64,000 nt of DNA from Lentzea albidocapillata (lineage in GTDB: Bacteria > Actinomycetota > Actinomycetes > Mycobacteriales > Pseudonocardiaceae). Below the pieces are notes generated by a model. It saw nothing but the letters and a program-made list of their open reading frames with translations, did not search any database and had not been told where the DNA came from. The stretch spans positions 434,001 to 498,000 of the forward strand of contig NZ_JOEA01000005.1 of the NCBI RefSeq assembly GCF_000719115.1. The letters run 5' to 3'. Numbering within the stretch: the stretch's first letter is position 1; each line of letters starts with the position of its first letter. Shown here in pieces: positions 50,650 through 59,742 of this stretch. The translations under genes and the position numbers were made by a program.

Positions 50650-51204
50650 ATGAAGATCACGCCGTTCCTGGACCGCAGGCTCAGTCGCAGGTTCGAGACC
50701 TACGACAGCGACGGGGACGGGTACGTCGAGCGCAAGGACTTCGACCTGGCGAGCACTCGGCTGACCTCGGCGTTCGGCCTGACGGACGACGATGTGCGCG
50801 CGAAGCGGTTGCACGAGCAGCTGCTGGGCGTGTGGAGCCACCTCGTCGCCGTGACGGACACGAACGACGACGGCCGGATCAGCCTGGCCGAGTACCGGAC
50901 GGCGTTCGTGCGCGGGCTGCTGGGGCGCCCCGAGGCGTTCGACGACGTGTACGTGCCGTACCTCGACGCGCTGCTGGCCGTCGCCGACCACGACGGTGAC
51001 GGCCGGCTCGGCGTGGACGAGCACGTGCGGTGGTCTACGGCGTTGATGCACGTGTCCGAGGCCGACGCACGGGCCGTGCACGCGCGGCTCGACCACGACG
51101 GTGACGGGTTGATCGGGACCGAGGACCTGCTCGCCGCCTGGCGGGCGTTCTACTTCTCGGAGGACGAGGACGGGCCGGGAGCCTGGCTGCTCGGCCCGCT
51201 CTAG
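50650..51204 (+). CDS. EF-hand calcium-binding protein, copy 2 (calerythrin-like)
   Basis: A 184-residue paralogue of the gene at 46910 with all four EF loops intact: [36 protein letters not shown] and [12 protein letters not shown]. It probably buffers or senses cytosolic Ca2+. It starts 18 bases after the UvrA-like gene and ends 3 bases before the convergent SRPBCC gene. The fourth loop is the main difference from copy 1, so the two may differ in Ca2+ affinity or stoichiometry. Confidence 0.93.
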   Translation: MKITPFLDRRLSRRFETYDSDGDGYVERKDFDLASTRLTSAFGLTDDDVRAKRLHEQLLGVWSHLVAVTDTNDDGRISLAEYRTAFVRGLLGRPEAFDDVYVPYLDALLAVADHDGDGRLGVDEHVRWSTALMHVSEADARAVHARLDHDGDGLIGTEDLLAAWRAFYFSEDEDGPGAWLLGPL

Positions 51205-51207
51205 CCA

Positions 51208-51630
51208 CTAGCTCTGCTCGGCTGCCTTCTTGATCGAGGCGGCCTCGGTCTCGACGTACCGCTTGGCCCGCGCCTTCGTCATCAGCCAGCCGACACCCGC
51301 GAGCAGGCCGGACACGGTCAGTGCGAGGGTGAGCCGGGTGCCGCCGGGATGCGGCTCGACGACGTGCGAGGCGACGCCCAGGACGCCGGGCGACTTCGAC
51401 TCCCAGGTGTACGAGGTGCCGTCGGTCAGTTCGGTCACGGTCCACACGGCCTCGGGCAGCTTCGGCTGGCGGAGGCGGGCGCTGGAGCCGACGACGAGCG
51501 GTCCTTCGTCGAGGCGTTCCACGGAGTCGACCGTCGGGATGCGTTCCGGCCAGCGCTCGATGTCGACGAGGATCGCCCAGACGCGTTCCGGCGGGGCCGC
51601 GATCGTGATGGTGTGCTCCATGCCTGGCAT
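51208..51630 (-). CDS. SRPBCC-family (polyketide cyclase/START-like) protein
   Basis: A 140-residue helix-grip protein. It shows the family start HTITIAAPPERVWAILVDIERWPERIPTVDSVE, the middle VWTVTELTDGTSYTWESKSPGV and a C-terminal amphipathic helix. It likely binds a hydrophobic ligand; no catalytic role can be assigned. It is the last gene of the leftward rho2-gdh-SRPBCC unit, 9 bases after the dehydrogenase stop. Confidence 0.85.
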   Translation of the reverse strand: MPGMEHTITIAAPPERVWAILVDIERWPERIPTVDSVERLDEGPLVVGSSARLRQPKLPEAVWTVTELTDGTSYTWESKSPGVLGVASHVVEPHPGGTRLTLALTVSGLLAGVGWLMTKARAKRYVETEAASIKKAAEQS

Positions 51631-51639
51631 GCGCCGAGT

Positions 51640-52779
51640 CTACGACTCGGGGAACCGCAGTTCGATCTCCTTCACGGCGGCGGCCGCGAGGTGCCGTGCC
51701 GCTGTTCGCGGTGACGGTTCGCTGATGACCGCGGTGACGAGCCGGCGCATGTTCGTGCCGATCTTCTCGAACGCCGACTCGGCCGTGGCGTCGATGTCGC
51801 CGAACAGGGTCCACCACCACCAGGAGTTCGTGGCGGAGTTCGCGACGACGTCCGGGATGATCAACGCGTCGATCATCGCCTCCGCCTCGGGTGTCACGGG
51901 CATGTTCGCCGCTTCGACGATGAGCCTGGCCCTGACCTGTCCCGCGTTGCCGCTGTCGATCGCGTAGCTGGTGGCGGCGGGGACGAGGACGTCCGCCTGG
52001 ACGCCGAGCCAGCTGTCGCCGGCGAGTTCCCGGTCCTCTGGGCGGAGTTTCGTTCTGTCGATGGCTCCGTGCGCGTCGCGGGACAGCAGCAGGGTTTCCA
52101 CGTCGAGCCCGGCCGGGTTCGCTACGACGCCGTGGACGTCCGCGAGCCCGACGATCCTGACTTTCGCCCTGGCCAGGTAACGGGCGGTGGCGCCACCCAT
52201 CGATCCGAAACCCTGCACGAACGCGGTGGGGTTGTGCAGGTGGAGATGTTCGATGCCGGTCAGCGCGGCCTCGGCCACTCCGTAGCCACCGGCCAGTTCG
52301 TCGAGGCTGACACCGTCGACGGTGACCTGGAAGGCGTCCGCGAGGCGTTGCCTGGCCTTCTTCTCGTCGTCGAGCAGCGGGTAGACCGCCTGGATGGACG
52401 ACTGGAGGCCGATCTTCGCGATGGCCTCGTCGATGGTGGACTGCCGCAGCCCCAGGTCCTCCCCCATCGTCCAGAAGCGTTCGATGTAGGGCGACATGGC
52501 GTACAGGTAGGCCGTGAGGACGTCCTTCGCCCGCGGGTCGTAGGGGTCGAAGTCGATACCGCCCTTGGCGCCGCCGAGCGGGACATAGCGCGCCGCCGGG
52601 TCGTAGTTGAGGGCTTCCTTGGCGGTCATGCCCTCGGCCAGGGCGCGAACCTCGTCGAGCGTGCAGCCCGCACGCATGCGCAGACCCCCACTGCTGACCC
52701 CGCGCACCAGCCGGTCGATGACCAGGTAGCCGCGCGCTTGTGTAGCCGGGTCGGTCCACGTGACCTGGAGGAGACTCAT
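51640..52779 (-). CDS. Glu/Leu/Phe/Val-type amino acid dehydrogenase
   Basis: A 379-residue NAD(P)-dependent oxidative deaminase. The substrate domain has GGLRMRAGCTLDEVRALAEGMTAKEAL and the catalytic Lys segment PLGGAKGGIDFDP. The Rossmann motif is VQGFGSMGGATARYLA, and VVANSATNSWWWW is characteristic of a subgroup with altered active-site packing. The amino acid used is uncertain. It starts 25 bases after the rho stop, and the SRPBCC gene follows. Confidence 0.88.
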   Translation of the reverse strand: MSLLQVTWTDPATQARGYLVIDRLVRGVSSGGLRMRAGCTLDEVRALAEGMTAKEALNYDPAARYVPLGGAKGGIDFDPYDPRAKDVLTAYLYAMSPYIERFWTMGEDLGLRQSTIDEAIAKIGLQSSIQAVYPLLDDEKKARQRLADAFQVTVDGVSLDELAGGYGVAEAALTGIEHLHLHNPTAFVQGFGSMGGATARYLARAKVRIVGLADVHGVVANPAGLDVETLLLSRDAHGAIDRTKLRPEDRELAGDSWLGVQADVLVPAATSYAIDSGNAGQVRARLIVEAANMPVTPEAEAMIDALIIPDVVANSATNSWWWWTLFGDIDATAESAFEKIGTNMRRLVTAVISEPSPRTAARHLAAAAVKEIELRFPES

Positions 52780-52804
52780 CGCCGCCAGTCAACCACCTGG
52801 AGCG

Positions 52805-53830
52805 TCACCGCGACATCTGCATGAGGAACTCCGCGTTGCTCTGCGTCTTGCGCAGTCCGTCGACGATCACGTCGATGTCGCGGTCCGCCAGCGCGCGTCG
52901 CAGCGCGTTCGTGATGACGAGTTCCTGGGGCGACACCAGCAGTTCCGCCTTGCGCGTGCTCGACTGCTGGAGGTCGATCGCGGGGTAGATCCGCCGCTGC
53001 GCCGCCTTGCGGTCGAGCTTCAGTTCGGCGTTGCCGGTGCTCTTGAGCTCCTCGAAGATCGCCGTGTCGGCGAGCGACCCGGTCTCGACGAGCGCGGTGG
53101 CGAAGATCGTGAGGCTGCCGCCGTCCTCGATGTTGCGTGCCGCGCCGAGGAACTGCTTCGGGGGCGTCAGCGCCCTGGCGTCGATGCCGCCACTGAGAAT
53201 GCGCCCGCCGTTGGGCTGCGCGAGGTTGTAGGCACGCCCGAGCCGCGTCAGCGAGTCGAGCAGGATCACCACGTCCTGCCCGTCCTCGACGAGCCGCTTG
53301 GCCCGCTCGACGGCGAGTTCGGCGACCCGGATGTGCTCGCCTGGGTGCTCGTCGAAGGTCGACGTGAACATCTCGCCCGGAATGGTGGTGCGCATGTCGG
53401 TCACCTCCTCCGGCCGTTCGCCGACGAGCGCGACGATGAGGTGGGCCTCGGGGTGGTTCTTGGCGATCGCGGCCGCGATCTGTTGCAGCACAATGGTCTT
53501 ACCTGCCTTGGGCGGCGCGACGATCAGCGCCCGCTGCCCCTTGCCGACCGGCATGACCAGGTCGATCGCCCGGCTGGTGAGCTCGTTCGGATCGTGCTCC
53601 AGCCGCAGCCGCTCGTTGGGATAGAGCGGCGTCAGGTCCTCGAACCGTGGCCGCTTGTGCGGCGCACGTCCGTTGACCGTGTCGACACCGACGAGCTTGT
53701 CGTTCTCCGCTTCGCCGCTGATCTGGTCGCCGCGCCGCAGGTCGTACTGCCTCACGAGACTCTGCGGGACCTGCGGCCCGTCAACGAGAAACGCCTTGTT
53801 GTTACGTACGTCGAGTACACCGATGTGCAT
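52805..53830 (-). CDS. rho: Second, short transcription terminator Rho with altered bicyclomycin-site residues
   Basis: A 341-residue hexameric RNA helicase core. It lacks the N-terminal helix bundle and long actinobacterial insert, and its RNA-binding domain is trimmed ([15 protein letters not shown] without the FGFLR strand). The ATPase is intact: APPKAGKT (105-112), [22 protein letters not shown] and the Q-loop region [14 protein letters not shown]. Relative to E. coli Rho, the Asp210 position is Gly137 and the Gly337 position is Ser264. Both are bicyclomycin-contact positions, and G337S is a known resistance change. The housekeeping Rho should be elsewhere. A 210-base leader precedes it. 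Confidence 0.93.
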   Translation of the reverse strand: MHIGVLDVRNNKAFLVDGPQVPQSLVRQYDLRRGDQISGEAENDKLVGVDTVNGRAPHKRPRFEDLTPLYPNERLRLEHDPNELTSRAIDLVMPVGKGQRALIVAPPKAGKTIVLQQIAAAIAKNHPEAHLIVALVGERPEEVTDMRTTIPGEMFTSTFDEHPGEHIRVAELAVERAKRLVEDGQDVVILLDSLTRLGRAYNLAQPNGGRILSGGIDARALTPPKQFLGAARNIEDGGSLTIFATALVETGSLADTAIFEELKSTGNAELKLDRKAAQRRIYPAIDLQQSSTRKAELLVSPQELVITNALRRALADRDIDVIVDGLRKTQSNAEFLMQMSR

Positions 53831-54055
53831 CGGGGGTGTGTCCTTTCAGGAGGGTTGTTCGAGACGCGCTTCATCGACTCCGCGCACGAGGTGCGACGGG
53901 AGGAGAGCGCTGCAGATGCCGTTGATCCGACTGCATCTGATGTGGGTCCGCCGGCGTGAGAAGCCGGGGGGAGTGGCTGCGGCGTTGTGATCGTCCAGCA
54001 GCTGGTCGGAACTTACGTGCGCTTACCTGCGCACCGCCGGTACAAACGAACTATA
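53831..54055 (-). promoter_or_regulatory. Promoter and long 5' leader of the rho paralogue with overlapping small ORFs
   Basis: A good -10, TATAGT, lies at 54055-54050 (minus strand), with no clear -35; transcription would start near 54043, giving a leader of about 210 bases. Inside are a hairpin CAGATGC/GCATCTG (53939-53913) and a 21-codon ORF (53936-53871, starting MQSDQRHLQR). Its stop overlaps the ATG of a second ORF (ATGA at 53874) that runs out of frame into rho. This suggests leader-based control, perhaps autoregulation. Confidence 0.5.
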
Positions 54056-54080
54056 ACAGAGAACGCCGGCAGCGCGCTTG

Positions 54081-54641
54081 TTATTCCGCGCACCTCTTCC
54101 ACGAGAGCCGGAACGTCGTGCTCACACTCGAGTCGGTCGAGTCCATGGTCATGAAGCTGCCGCTCCCCTTGCCGGTGAGCTTCAGCTCGGTCTCCACGGT
54201 CAACGGCTTGCGATCCTTGCACGGCCCGTGCGCCACCCCGCTGGGCATGTCGGTCACCTGCCAGTTGTCACTCATCGGCGCCTGATACGTGCGGCTGCTG
54301 TGCCGCGTGGGAAATCCCGGGAACCAGTAGTCGTTGCGCACCACACCGCGGGCCTTGCCGGTCAGATGCGCGAACCCCCGATAGTCCGTGGCCGCGATGC
54401 CGTACGTGTACCCGGCCGCGTGGTTGATCCTCAGCGCGATCGTGCAGCTCCGTTTGGCCTCGCTCCCGTTGCCCTGCACCAGGAAGTCGCTGTAGGTGAC
54501 CGTGAACGCCTCGTTGTCCGGCGACATGGCGACGTTCGTCGTGCCGGCCGGGCACCCCGAGCCACCGACGCCGGCCACGTCGATCGTCACCGGACCGGGC
54601 GGCGGCACGAGGAAGGCCAGCAGCGCCACCACAACCAGCAT
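54081..54641 (-). CDS. Secreted DUF4360 protein
   Basis: A 186-residue exported protein. A short signal peptide (MLVVVALLAFLVPPPG) is followed by the DUF4360 core: GVGGSGCPAGTTNVAMSPDNEAFTVTYSDF, AGYTYGIAATDYRGFAHL, APMSDNWQVTDM and the ending MTMDSTDSSVSTTFRLSWKRC. Two or more Cys suggest disulphides. The family is secreted by many actinobacteria and fungi with no known role. It lies just upstream of the rho promoter, same strand but separate. Confidence 0.88.
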   Translation of the reverse strand: MLVVVALLAFLVPPPGPVTIDVAGVGGSGCPAGTTNVAMSPDNEAFTVTYSDFLVQGNGSEAKRSCTIALRINHAAGYTYGIAATDYRGFAHLTGKARGVVRNDYWFPGFPTRHSSRTYQAPMSDNWQVTDMPSGVAHGPCKDRKPLTVETELKLTGKGSGSFMTMDSTDSSVSTTFRLSWKRCAE

Positions 54642-54720
54642 CGAGGACTCCTCACGTCACTGCAGGAGAACCTATCGGGGCCCGCAATCCCGCAATCGGA
54701 CCAGCCCTGTGCCGTCCGGC

Positions 54721-56709
54721 TCAAGCCACGCGTTGCCCGCCCGTGTCGTTCACCGTCTCCTCCGAAGGGATGATCAGCGCGTCCACGGCCAGCACGCCGT
54801 CCGGACCCACGCGCACGGGATTCAGCTCGATCTCGGCGAGGTCCGATCTGGCCGCGAGCGTCTCGGAGATCCGGGCGATCACCTCGGCCAACGCCGTCAC
54901 GTCGGGTGCCGGGGCGCCACGCCAGCCTGACAGGAGCGGGGCACATGTGAGGCGCGCCAGCATGTCCCGGGCTGTCGCGGGGGTCACGGGGGCGAGCTCG
55001 ATCGCGGTGTCCCTGAACAACTCCGCGTGGACGCCGCCCGAGCCGACGAGAACGACCGGGCCGAACGAGTGGTCGCGCTTCGCGCCGATGATCAGTTCGA
55101 CGGTGTGTTCGCGCGTGTCCATCTCCTCGAGGACGTACGTGCCGGGGCCGAGCCTCGCCCGCATCTCCTCGAACGCCGCCGTGGGCTCGGTGAGGCCGAT
55201 CCGCACTCCGCCGTGCTCGCTCTTGTGGGGCAGCCAGTCGGCCTTGAGCGCGAACGGGCCCTTCAGAGCGGTCGCGGTGACGTCGGCGGCGGTCGTGACG
55301 GCGTGGGCACTGGGGAACTCGACGAAGCTCAGCAGTTCGCGGGCCGCGAGGTAACCGGGGCGGAAGGGGGTGGCGGAAGTAGTGCGTGGCACGACCTCCA
55401 GCGAGTTCCTGCCCAGCCTGCTCGCGTGACCCAGCGCGGCGACGGCACGTTCGATCGTGTGCTGGACAGGAATGCCGCCCGTCCGCAACGTACGTACCGC
55501 GGCGGAGTCCTCGCGCATGCTGTGCACGACGACGGTGACGCCGGTTTCCCTTGCCAGCGAACAGATCCGGGCAGCCACCGCCACTTCCGCCTCCTCCAGC
55601 GAAGGCGCGTCGGGCCCGTAGCTGCCGAAGTAGCCCGACAGCACGACCGTGTCGACCTCACCTCCGCGCGCCAGCACCTCGACCGCCCTGGCGTAGTTCG
55701 CCAGGTCCTGCTCCCCCGTCCCGGCGAGGTCGATCGGGTTCCGCGTCGACGCACCCGCCGGCAGACCGTCCACAACGGACAGCACGGGCATCGTCAGGCC
55801 CGCCGCCACCGCGAGGTCCGCCGCGATCGCGCCCTGGCCGCCCGAGTCGGAGATGACCCCCACCCTGCCCCCACGTGGCACCCCGGACGTCAGCACGGCC
55901 GCCAGGTCCACCAGAGCCGCGGGTGTAGTCACGCGGACCGCGCCCGCGCGCCGGCAGGCCGCGTCCACCACGTCCGAAGACGACGTCAGGGCACCGGTGT
56001 GCGTGCGGGCGGCCTCGCGGGCGGCGACCGACGTTCCGACGGTCAGCAGCACCACGGGCTTGCCGGCCGCGCGCAGTTCCGACATGGCCGCCACGATCCC
56101 GGCGCCGAAGCTCTCCAGGTAAACCCCCACGACGGTGGTCAGGTCGTGGGACACCAGGTCCAGCAACGCTTCCGTCGCCGTCACGTCCGCCTGGTTGCCC
56201 ACCGAGACGAACCGCGAGACCCCGGTGCCCGACGACGCCGCGAGCCCGGCGATCTCCAGCCCGACCTGCCCGCTCTGCGACACCACGCCCAGCGAACCGG
56301 CCTGGAACCGGCCCCAGGCGAGGTGCAGCGACGTCGCCGCGTCGAACACGCCCAGGCAGTTCGGCCCGAGCAGCCGTGCGCCCGCGTCACGAATCCGGCG
56401 GATGACGCGATCGTCGATACCCGAGGTGATGCCGACGAATCCGCGCACGCCGGCCGCCAGCGCCTCGTCCACCACGGCCGGTACGTGCGCCGCGGGCACG
56501 GCGAGCACTACGAGTTCGGGAGCCTCGGCGAGTTCGGAGAGCGAGCGCACGGTGGGCTGGCCCAGAACGGCGCCACCACCACGGTTCACCAGGTGCACGG
56601 CGCGGCGATCATGACCGACGAGCGCGCCGCGCGCGAGCCAGTGGCCCCACTTGGCGGGGTCGTCGCTGGCGCCGACGACGGCGACGGACGCGGGATCGGA
56701 GAAGATCAT
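54721..56709 (-). CDS. CoA-binding/ATP-grasp acyl-CoA ligase (ADP-forming type)
   Basis: A 662-residue fused ADP-forming acyl-CoA synthetase. The N-terminal CoA-binding domain (SVAVVGASDDPAKWGHWLAR...LLGPNCLGVFD) and the succinyl-CoA-ligase-like domain (GVVSQSGQVGLEIAGLA, then GVISDSGGQGAIAADLA) are followed by a C-terminal ATP-grasp domain (GPFALKADWLPHKSEHGGVRIGL...LIIGAKRDHSFGPVVLVGSGGVHAEL). It should activate an acid to its CoA ester. It overlaps the acyl-CoA dehydrogenase gene by 4 bases, so acid activation followed by alpha,beta-desaturation is a likely joint job. Confidence 0.9.
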   Translation of the reverse strand: MIFSDPASVAVVGASDDPAKWGHWLARGALVGHDRRAVHLVNRGGGAVLGQPTVRSLSELAEAPELVVLAVPAAHVPAVVDEALAAGVRGFVGITSGIDDRVIRRIRDAGARLLGPNCLGVFDAATSLHLAWGRFQAGSLGVVSQSGQVGLEIAGLAASSGTGVSRFVSVGNQADVTATEALLDLVSHDLTTVVGVYLESFGAGIVAAMSELRAAGKPVVLLTVGTSVAAREAARTHTGALTSSSDVVDAACRRAGAVRVTTPAALVDLAAVLTSGVPRGGRVGVISDSGGQGAIAADLAVAAGLTMPVLSVVDGLPAGASTRNPIDLAGTGEQDLANYARAVEVLARGGEVDTVVLSGYFGSYGPDAPSLEEAEVAVAARICSLARETGVTVVVHSMREDSAAVRTLRTGGIPVQHTIERAVAALGHASRLGRNSLEVVPRTTSATPFRPGYLAARELLSFVEFPSAHAVTTAADVTATALKGPFALKADWLPHKSEHGGVRIGLTEPTAAFEEMRARLGPGTYVLEEMDTREHTVELIIGAKRDHSFGPVVLVGSGGVHAELFRDTAIELAPVTPATARDMLARLTCAPLLSGWRGAPAPDVTALAEVIARISETLAARSDLAEIELNPVRVGPDGVLAVDALIIPSEETVNDTGGQRVA

Positions 56710-57872
56710 CTCGCACCGAGGCCGCGGGAGATGATCAGGCGCTGGATGTCCGAGGTGCCTTCCTCGATCTCCTCGAGCTTCGCGTCGCGCATCCAGCGTT
56801 CGACGGGGTACTCACGGGAGTATCCGTAGCCCCCCAACGTCTGCACGGCGGCGTGCGTGCACCACATGGCGTTCTCCGAGCCGACGAGCTTGGCCATCGC
56901 CGACTCCTGCGCCACCGCGTGCCCGGCGTCGTACAACGTCGCCGCGCGCACGGTCAGCAGGTGCGAGGTGTCCACACGCGTGGCCATGTCCGCGAGCCGG
57001 AACGCCACCGCCTGGTGCTCGATGATCGGCACCCCGAACTGCACGCGCTCGGCGGCGTAGGAGGTGGCGAAGTCCAGCGCGGCACGGGCGAGCCCCGTCG
57101 TGGCCGCGCCGATGAGGATGCGCGACGCGTCGAACGTCCGCATCAGCCCGGCGAACCCCCGCCCCTCCTCGCCGAGCCGATCCTCCACGGGCACGCGCAC
57201 GTCGTCGAGGAACACCTCGGCGTTGACGATCGCGCGCTGCCCCATCTTCCGGAACGGCGGGCCGACCGTCAGCCCCGCCGCGGCGCGCGGCACGACGAAT
57301 GCCGTGACACCGCGGGACCTCAGCGACGGGTCCACCGTCGCGAAGATCACGAACGTCTCGGCGTACGGAGCGTTGGAGATCCAGGTCTTCTGTCCATTGA
57401 GGACGTAACCGTCGCCCTCGCGCCGCGCCGACGTCTGGATGCCCGCCGCGTCCGATCCGCTGCCGGGCTCGGTCACGGCGACGGCGGTGAGCGGCGGCTG
57501 CGCGGCCCCCAGCGGACTGAGGAAGCGGTCCTGCTGCTCGGGCGTGCCGAGGTGCTCGACCGGTGCGCTGAAGAAGCCGTTGGACGTGACCAGGTTGCCG
57601 ATGCCGATGTCGCCGTGGCACAGCTCCTGCTGGACCAGCACCTGGGTGAGCAGGTCGGTGACACCACCGCCGCCGAACTTCTCGGGGAGCATGAACGACG
57701 TCAGCCCGAGCTCGGACGCCTTCTCCCACACGTCGAGCGGTGACTCGGTGTCCGCCTCGTCGACGGCGCGTCCGCGCGGCCGGATCTCCCTGGCGGCGAA
57801 CTCCCTGGCCACCTCGACGAACTGCTCCTGTTCGGCCGTGAGCCGCAGGCCGTCGCGGACGGTCCGCCCCAT
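56706..57872 (-). CDS. Acyl-CoA dehydrogenase
   Basis: A 388-residue FAD enzyme of acyl-CoA desaturation. It has LTAVAVTEPGSGSDAAGI (signature 1), KTWISNAPYAETFVIFA, the FAD segment RVQFGVPIIEHQAVAFRLADMA and QTLGGYGYSREYPVERWMRDA. The catalytic Glu is in LEEIEEGTSDIQRLII. TAGGAG lies six bases before ATG 57872. A TetR-type operator sits immediately upstream. It is the first gene of a two-gene operon with the CoA ligase. Confidence 0.94.
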   Translation of the reverse strand: MGRTVRDGLRLTAEQEQFVEVAREFAAREIRPRGRAVDEADTESPLDVWEKASELGLTSFMLPEKFGGGGVTDLLTQVLVQQELCHGDIGIGNLVTSNGFFSAPVEHLGTPEQQDRFLSPLGAAQPPLTAVAVTEPGSGSDAAGIQTSARREGDGYVLNGQKTWISNAPYAETFVIFATVDPSLRSRGVTAFVVPRAAAGLTVGPPFRKMGQRAIVNAEVFLDDVRVPVEDRLGEEGRGFAGLMRTFDASRILIGAATTGLARAALDFATSYAAERVQFGVPIIEHQAVAFRLADMATRVDTSHLLTVRAATLYDAGHAVAQESAMAKLVGSENAMWCTHAAVQTLGGYGYSREYPVERWMRDAKLEEIEEGTSDIQRLIISRGLGAR

Positions 57873-57886
57873 CGCGCACTCCTAGA

Positions 57887-57905
57887 TTGACTGACGAATC
57901 AGTTA
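57887..57905. promoter_or_regulatory. TetR-type operator upstream of the acyl-CoA dehydrogenase operon
   Basis: TTGACTGACGAATCAGTTA contains the dyad ACTGA-CGAA-TCAGT and lies 14 bases before the start codon. This shape is common to TetR-family regulators of fatty-acid and branched-chain acyl-CoA catabolism in actinobacteria. No TetR gene adjoins it; the nearest is at 41186. Confidence 0.6.
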
Positions 57906-58101
57906 TTCACGATCCACGGGGCAGCCTAGCTCCGCCACGGCGGGTCAGCGGGGTCGCGAACGGGTGACTACCAGGGCAAATGCACAACAGTGAGTCGGTC
58001 CGACCGACCTGCCGCGAGCCCCGAAGGAGTACTGATCACCTGCATGGAGCAGCCCGAGGCCTGGGCGTACCTGAACGGACGCGCTGAGGAATGATCACAG
58101 G

Positions 58102-58833
58102 ATGGCGGATTGGCTCACCCGTTACCGGAACGGGCAGCGACACGTGGTGTGGCAGGAACTGGCATTGCTCGGCGACGTGCGGAGGTCCGGGCGGCTCGAG
58201 GAGGCGCAGGCCGTGTGCGACGAGATGGCACACCGGGCCCGGCAGAACGTCGAACTGATCGTCGAACGACTGACCGCGGACGGTTTCCTGTTCCACGACA
58301 ATGATGACGAGCAGACCCCTGCCAGGCCCCACACCCCACCCACCACCGAAGCGGCCGCCCACGTCGAGTGGATGGAGGAGCGCCTCGGAGCCGTGCCGCT
58401 GACGTTGTCGTCATGGACGCGGATCGTCGGTGACGTGTGGCTCGTCGGCACCCACCCGCGGTGGCAGACCTCCGCGGGCTCCGACCCGCTCGTGGTCGAG
58501 GTGGAGGGGTCACGCTGTTCCGACGCCTCGCTGCGCCGTTACGTCGAGGACGAATGGCAGATGTGGCAGGAGGACGGGAGCGCCGGCGTGTTCGTGCTCC
58601 CGCTCTCGCCCGACCACCTCCACAAGGACAACACCAGCGGTGGCGATCCCTACGGCGTCGTCCTGCCTGACAGGCGCGTGGACGGCTTGTTCAGCTGGGA
58701 GAACGGCATGACGCCGTTCGTCTCCTACCTGAACCGGGCATTCCAAACCGGCGGGTTCCCCATGGCCGACGGCGAGGAGGCCGACGCGCGGGAGGTCACC
58801 AGTCGCCTCGCCCAGGACCTGTTGCCGCTCTAG
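58102..58833 (+). CDS. Hypothetical 243-residue protein
   Basis: I do not recognise a family. The first 75 residues are helical (RRSGRLEEAQAVCDEMAHRARQNVELIVERLTADGF). The C-terminal half contains DPLVVEVEGSRCS, VLPLSPDHLHKDNTSGGDPYGVVLPDRRVDG and FVSYLNRAFQTGGFPM, a soluble alpha/beta pattern with well-conserved-looking Gly/Pro turns. No signal peptide or membrane helix. It stands alone between two leftward genes. ATG 58102 has AGGAATGATCACAGG upstream, a weak ribosome site. Confidence 0.75.
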   Translation: MADWLTRYRNGQRHVVWQELALLGDVRRSGRLEEAQAVCDEMAHRARQNVELIVERLTADGFLFHDNDDEQTPARPHTPPTTEAAAHVEWMEERLGAVPLTLSSWTRIVGDVWLVGTHPRWQTSAGSDPLVVEVEGSRCSDASLRRYVEDEWQMWQEDGSAGVFVLPLSPDHLHKDNTSGGDPYGVVLPDRRVDGLFSWENGMTPFVSYLNRAFQTGGFPMADGEEADAREVTSRLAQDLLPL

Positions 58834-58873
58834 GCGACCATTGTGAAACGTCGCCGTTCCCGAAGCGGCAGTT

Positions 58874-59227
58874 TTACGCCCGCAGGGCCGCCCGCACGAT
58901 CTCCATGGCCTCCTGGGACGAGAGGCCCAGCTCCGCGGACATGGCCGCGTACTGGGCCGCCGCCGCACGCACCCGCTCGCGGTTGCTGTCGCCGTTCGCG
59001 CTGACCACGGTGCCGGCGCGGCCCCTGGTCTCCACGAGGCCGGCTTCCTCCAGCTCACGGTAGGCGCGAGCGACCGTGTTCACCGCCAGCCCCAGGTCTT
59101 TCGCCAGGGCACGCACCGTGGGCAGCTTCGCACCCACCGGCAGCTCTCGGTTCGAGATGGCGTGCGCGTAGTGCACGCGCACCTGCTCGTAGGGAGGTGT
59201 CTCCCCCTGGTGGTCGATCTTCACCAC
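58874..59227 (-). CDS. GntR-family regulator, YtrA subfamily
   Basis: A 117-residue regulator. The winged helix (PPYEQVRVHYAHAISNRELPVGAKLPTVRALAKDLGLAVNTVARAYRELEEAGLVETRGRAGTVV) is followed by a short helical tail of about 40 residues, as in the YtrA group. The start is GTG 59227, six bases after GGGGAGGA; the ATG at 59245 lies inside that site. YtrA regulators usually control adjacent ABC transporters, but none is present. It follows kal by 116 bases on the same strand. Confidence 0.88.
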   Translation of the reverse strand: MVKIDHQGETPPYEQVRVHYAHAISNRELPVGAKLPTVRALAKDLGLAVNTVARAYRELEEAGLVETRGRAGTVVSANGDSNRERVRAAAAQYAAMSAELGLSSQEAMEIVRAALRA

Positions 59228-59343
59228 GCCGCATCCTCCCCGCATGTAGCTACTTCTGTATTGACCAACGGGAGAAGGCGGCGAAGGTTGCGGTCGATTC
59301 AGCGCGAATCGGTCTGAGCCGGGTGTCGCTGTTTGTTTCCGGG

Positions 59344-59742
59344 TTATTCAGCGGCTTTCGGAGCAACGACCGTGCCGCGGGCACGCGTTACGACGATCGG
59401 CTCAGTGAGCAGATCGGCCGCCGACGGACCGCGCTCGGGCGCCGAACGGCACACGACGCGCGCCTCGAACTCGATCTCACGCGACCGCTTGCCGATGCGC
59501 ACCAGCGTCGCGGACGCCTCGATGACGTCACCGGCCTGGATCGGCGCCACGAACTCCACGGAGCTGTACCCCGCGAACAGCCCCTCGTCGGAGTCCGTGT
59601 GGATGAGCAGCTCGGTGGCGACGTCGCCGAACATGCCGAGCCCGTAGGCCCCGTCGACCAGACTGCCTCCGTAGTGCGCGTGCGAGTGCGGGACGTAACG
59701 GCGGTGCGTCACCGAGAAACCTTCGACCAAAGCCCCGCTCAC
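59344..59742 (-). CDS. kal: 3-aminobutyryl-CoA ammonia lyase
   Basis: A 132-residue hotdog-fold lyase that removes ammonia from L-3-aminobutyryl-CoA to give crotonyl-CoA in the lysine fermentation pathway. The Kal pattern is visible: [51 protein letters not shown] and the last strand EARVVCRS. It overlaps kamE by 4 bases (ATGA). In the classical pathway Kal follows the 3-keto-5-aminohexanoate cleavage enzyme, whose gene is not in this window. Confidence 0.88.
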   Translation of the reverse strand: MSGALVEGFSVTHRRYVPHSHAHYGGSLVDGAYGLGMFGDVATELLIHTDSDEGLFAGYSSVEFVAPIQAGDVIEASATLVRIGKRSREIEFEARVVCRSAPERGPSAADLLTEPIVVTRARGTVVAPKAAE

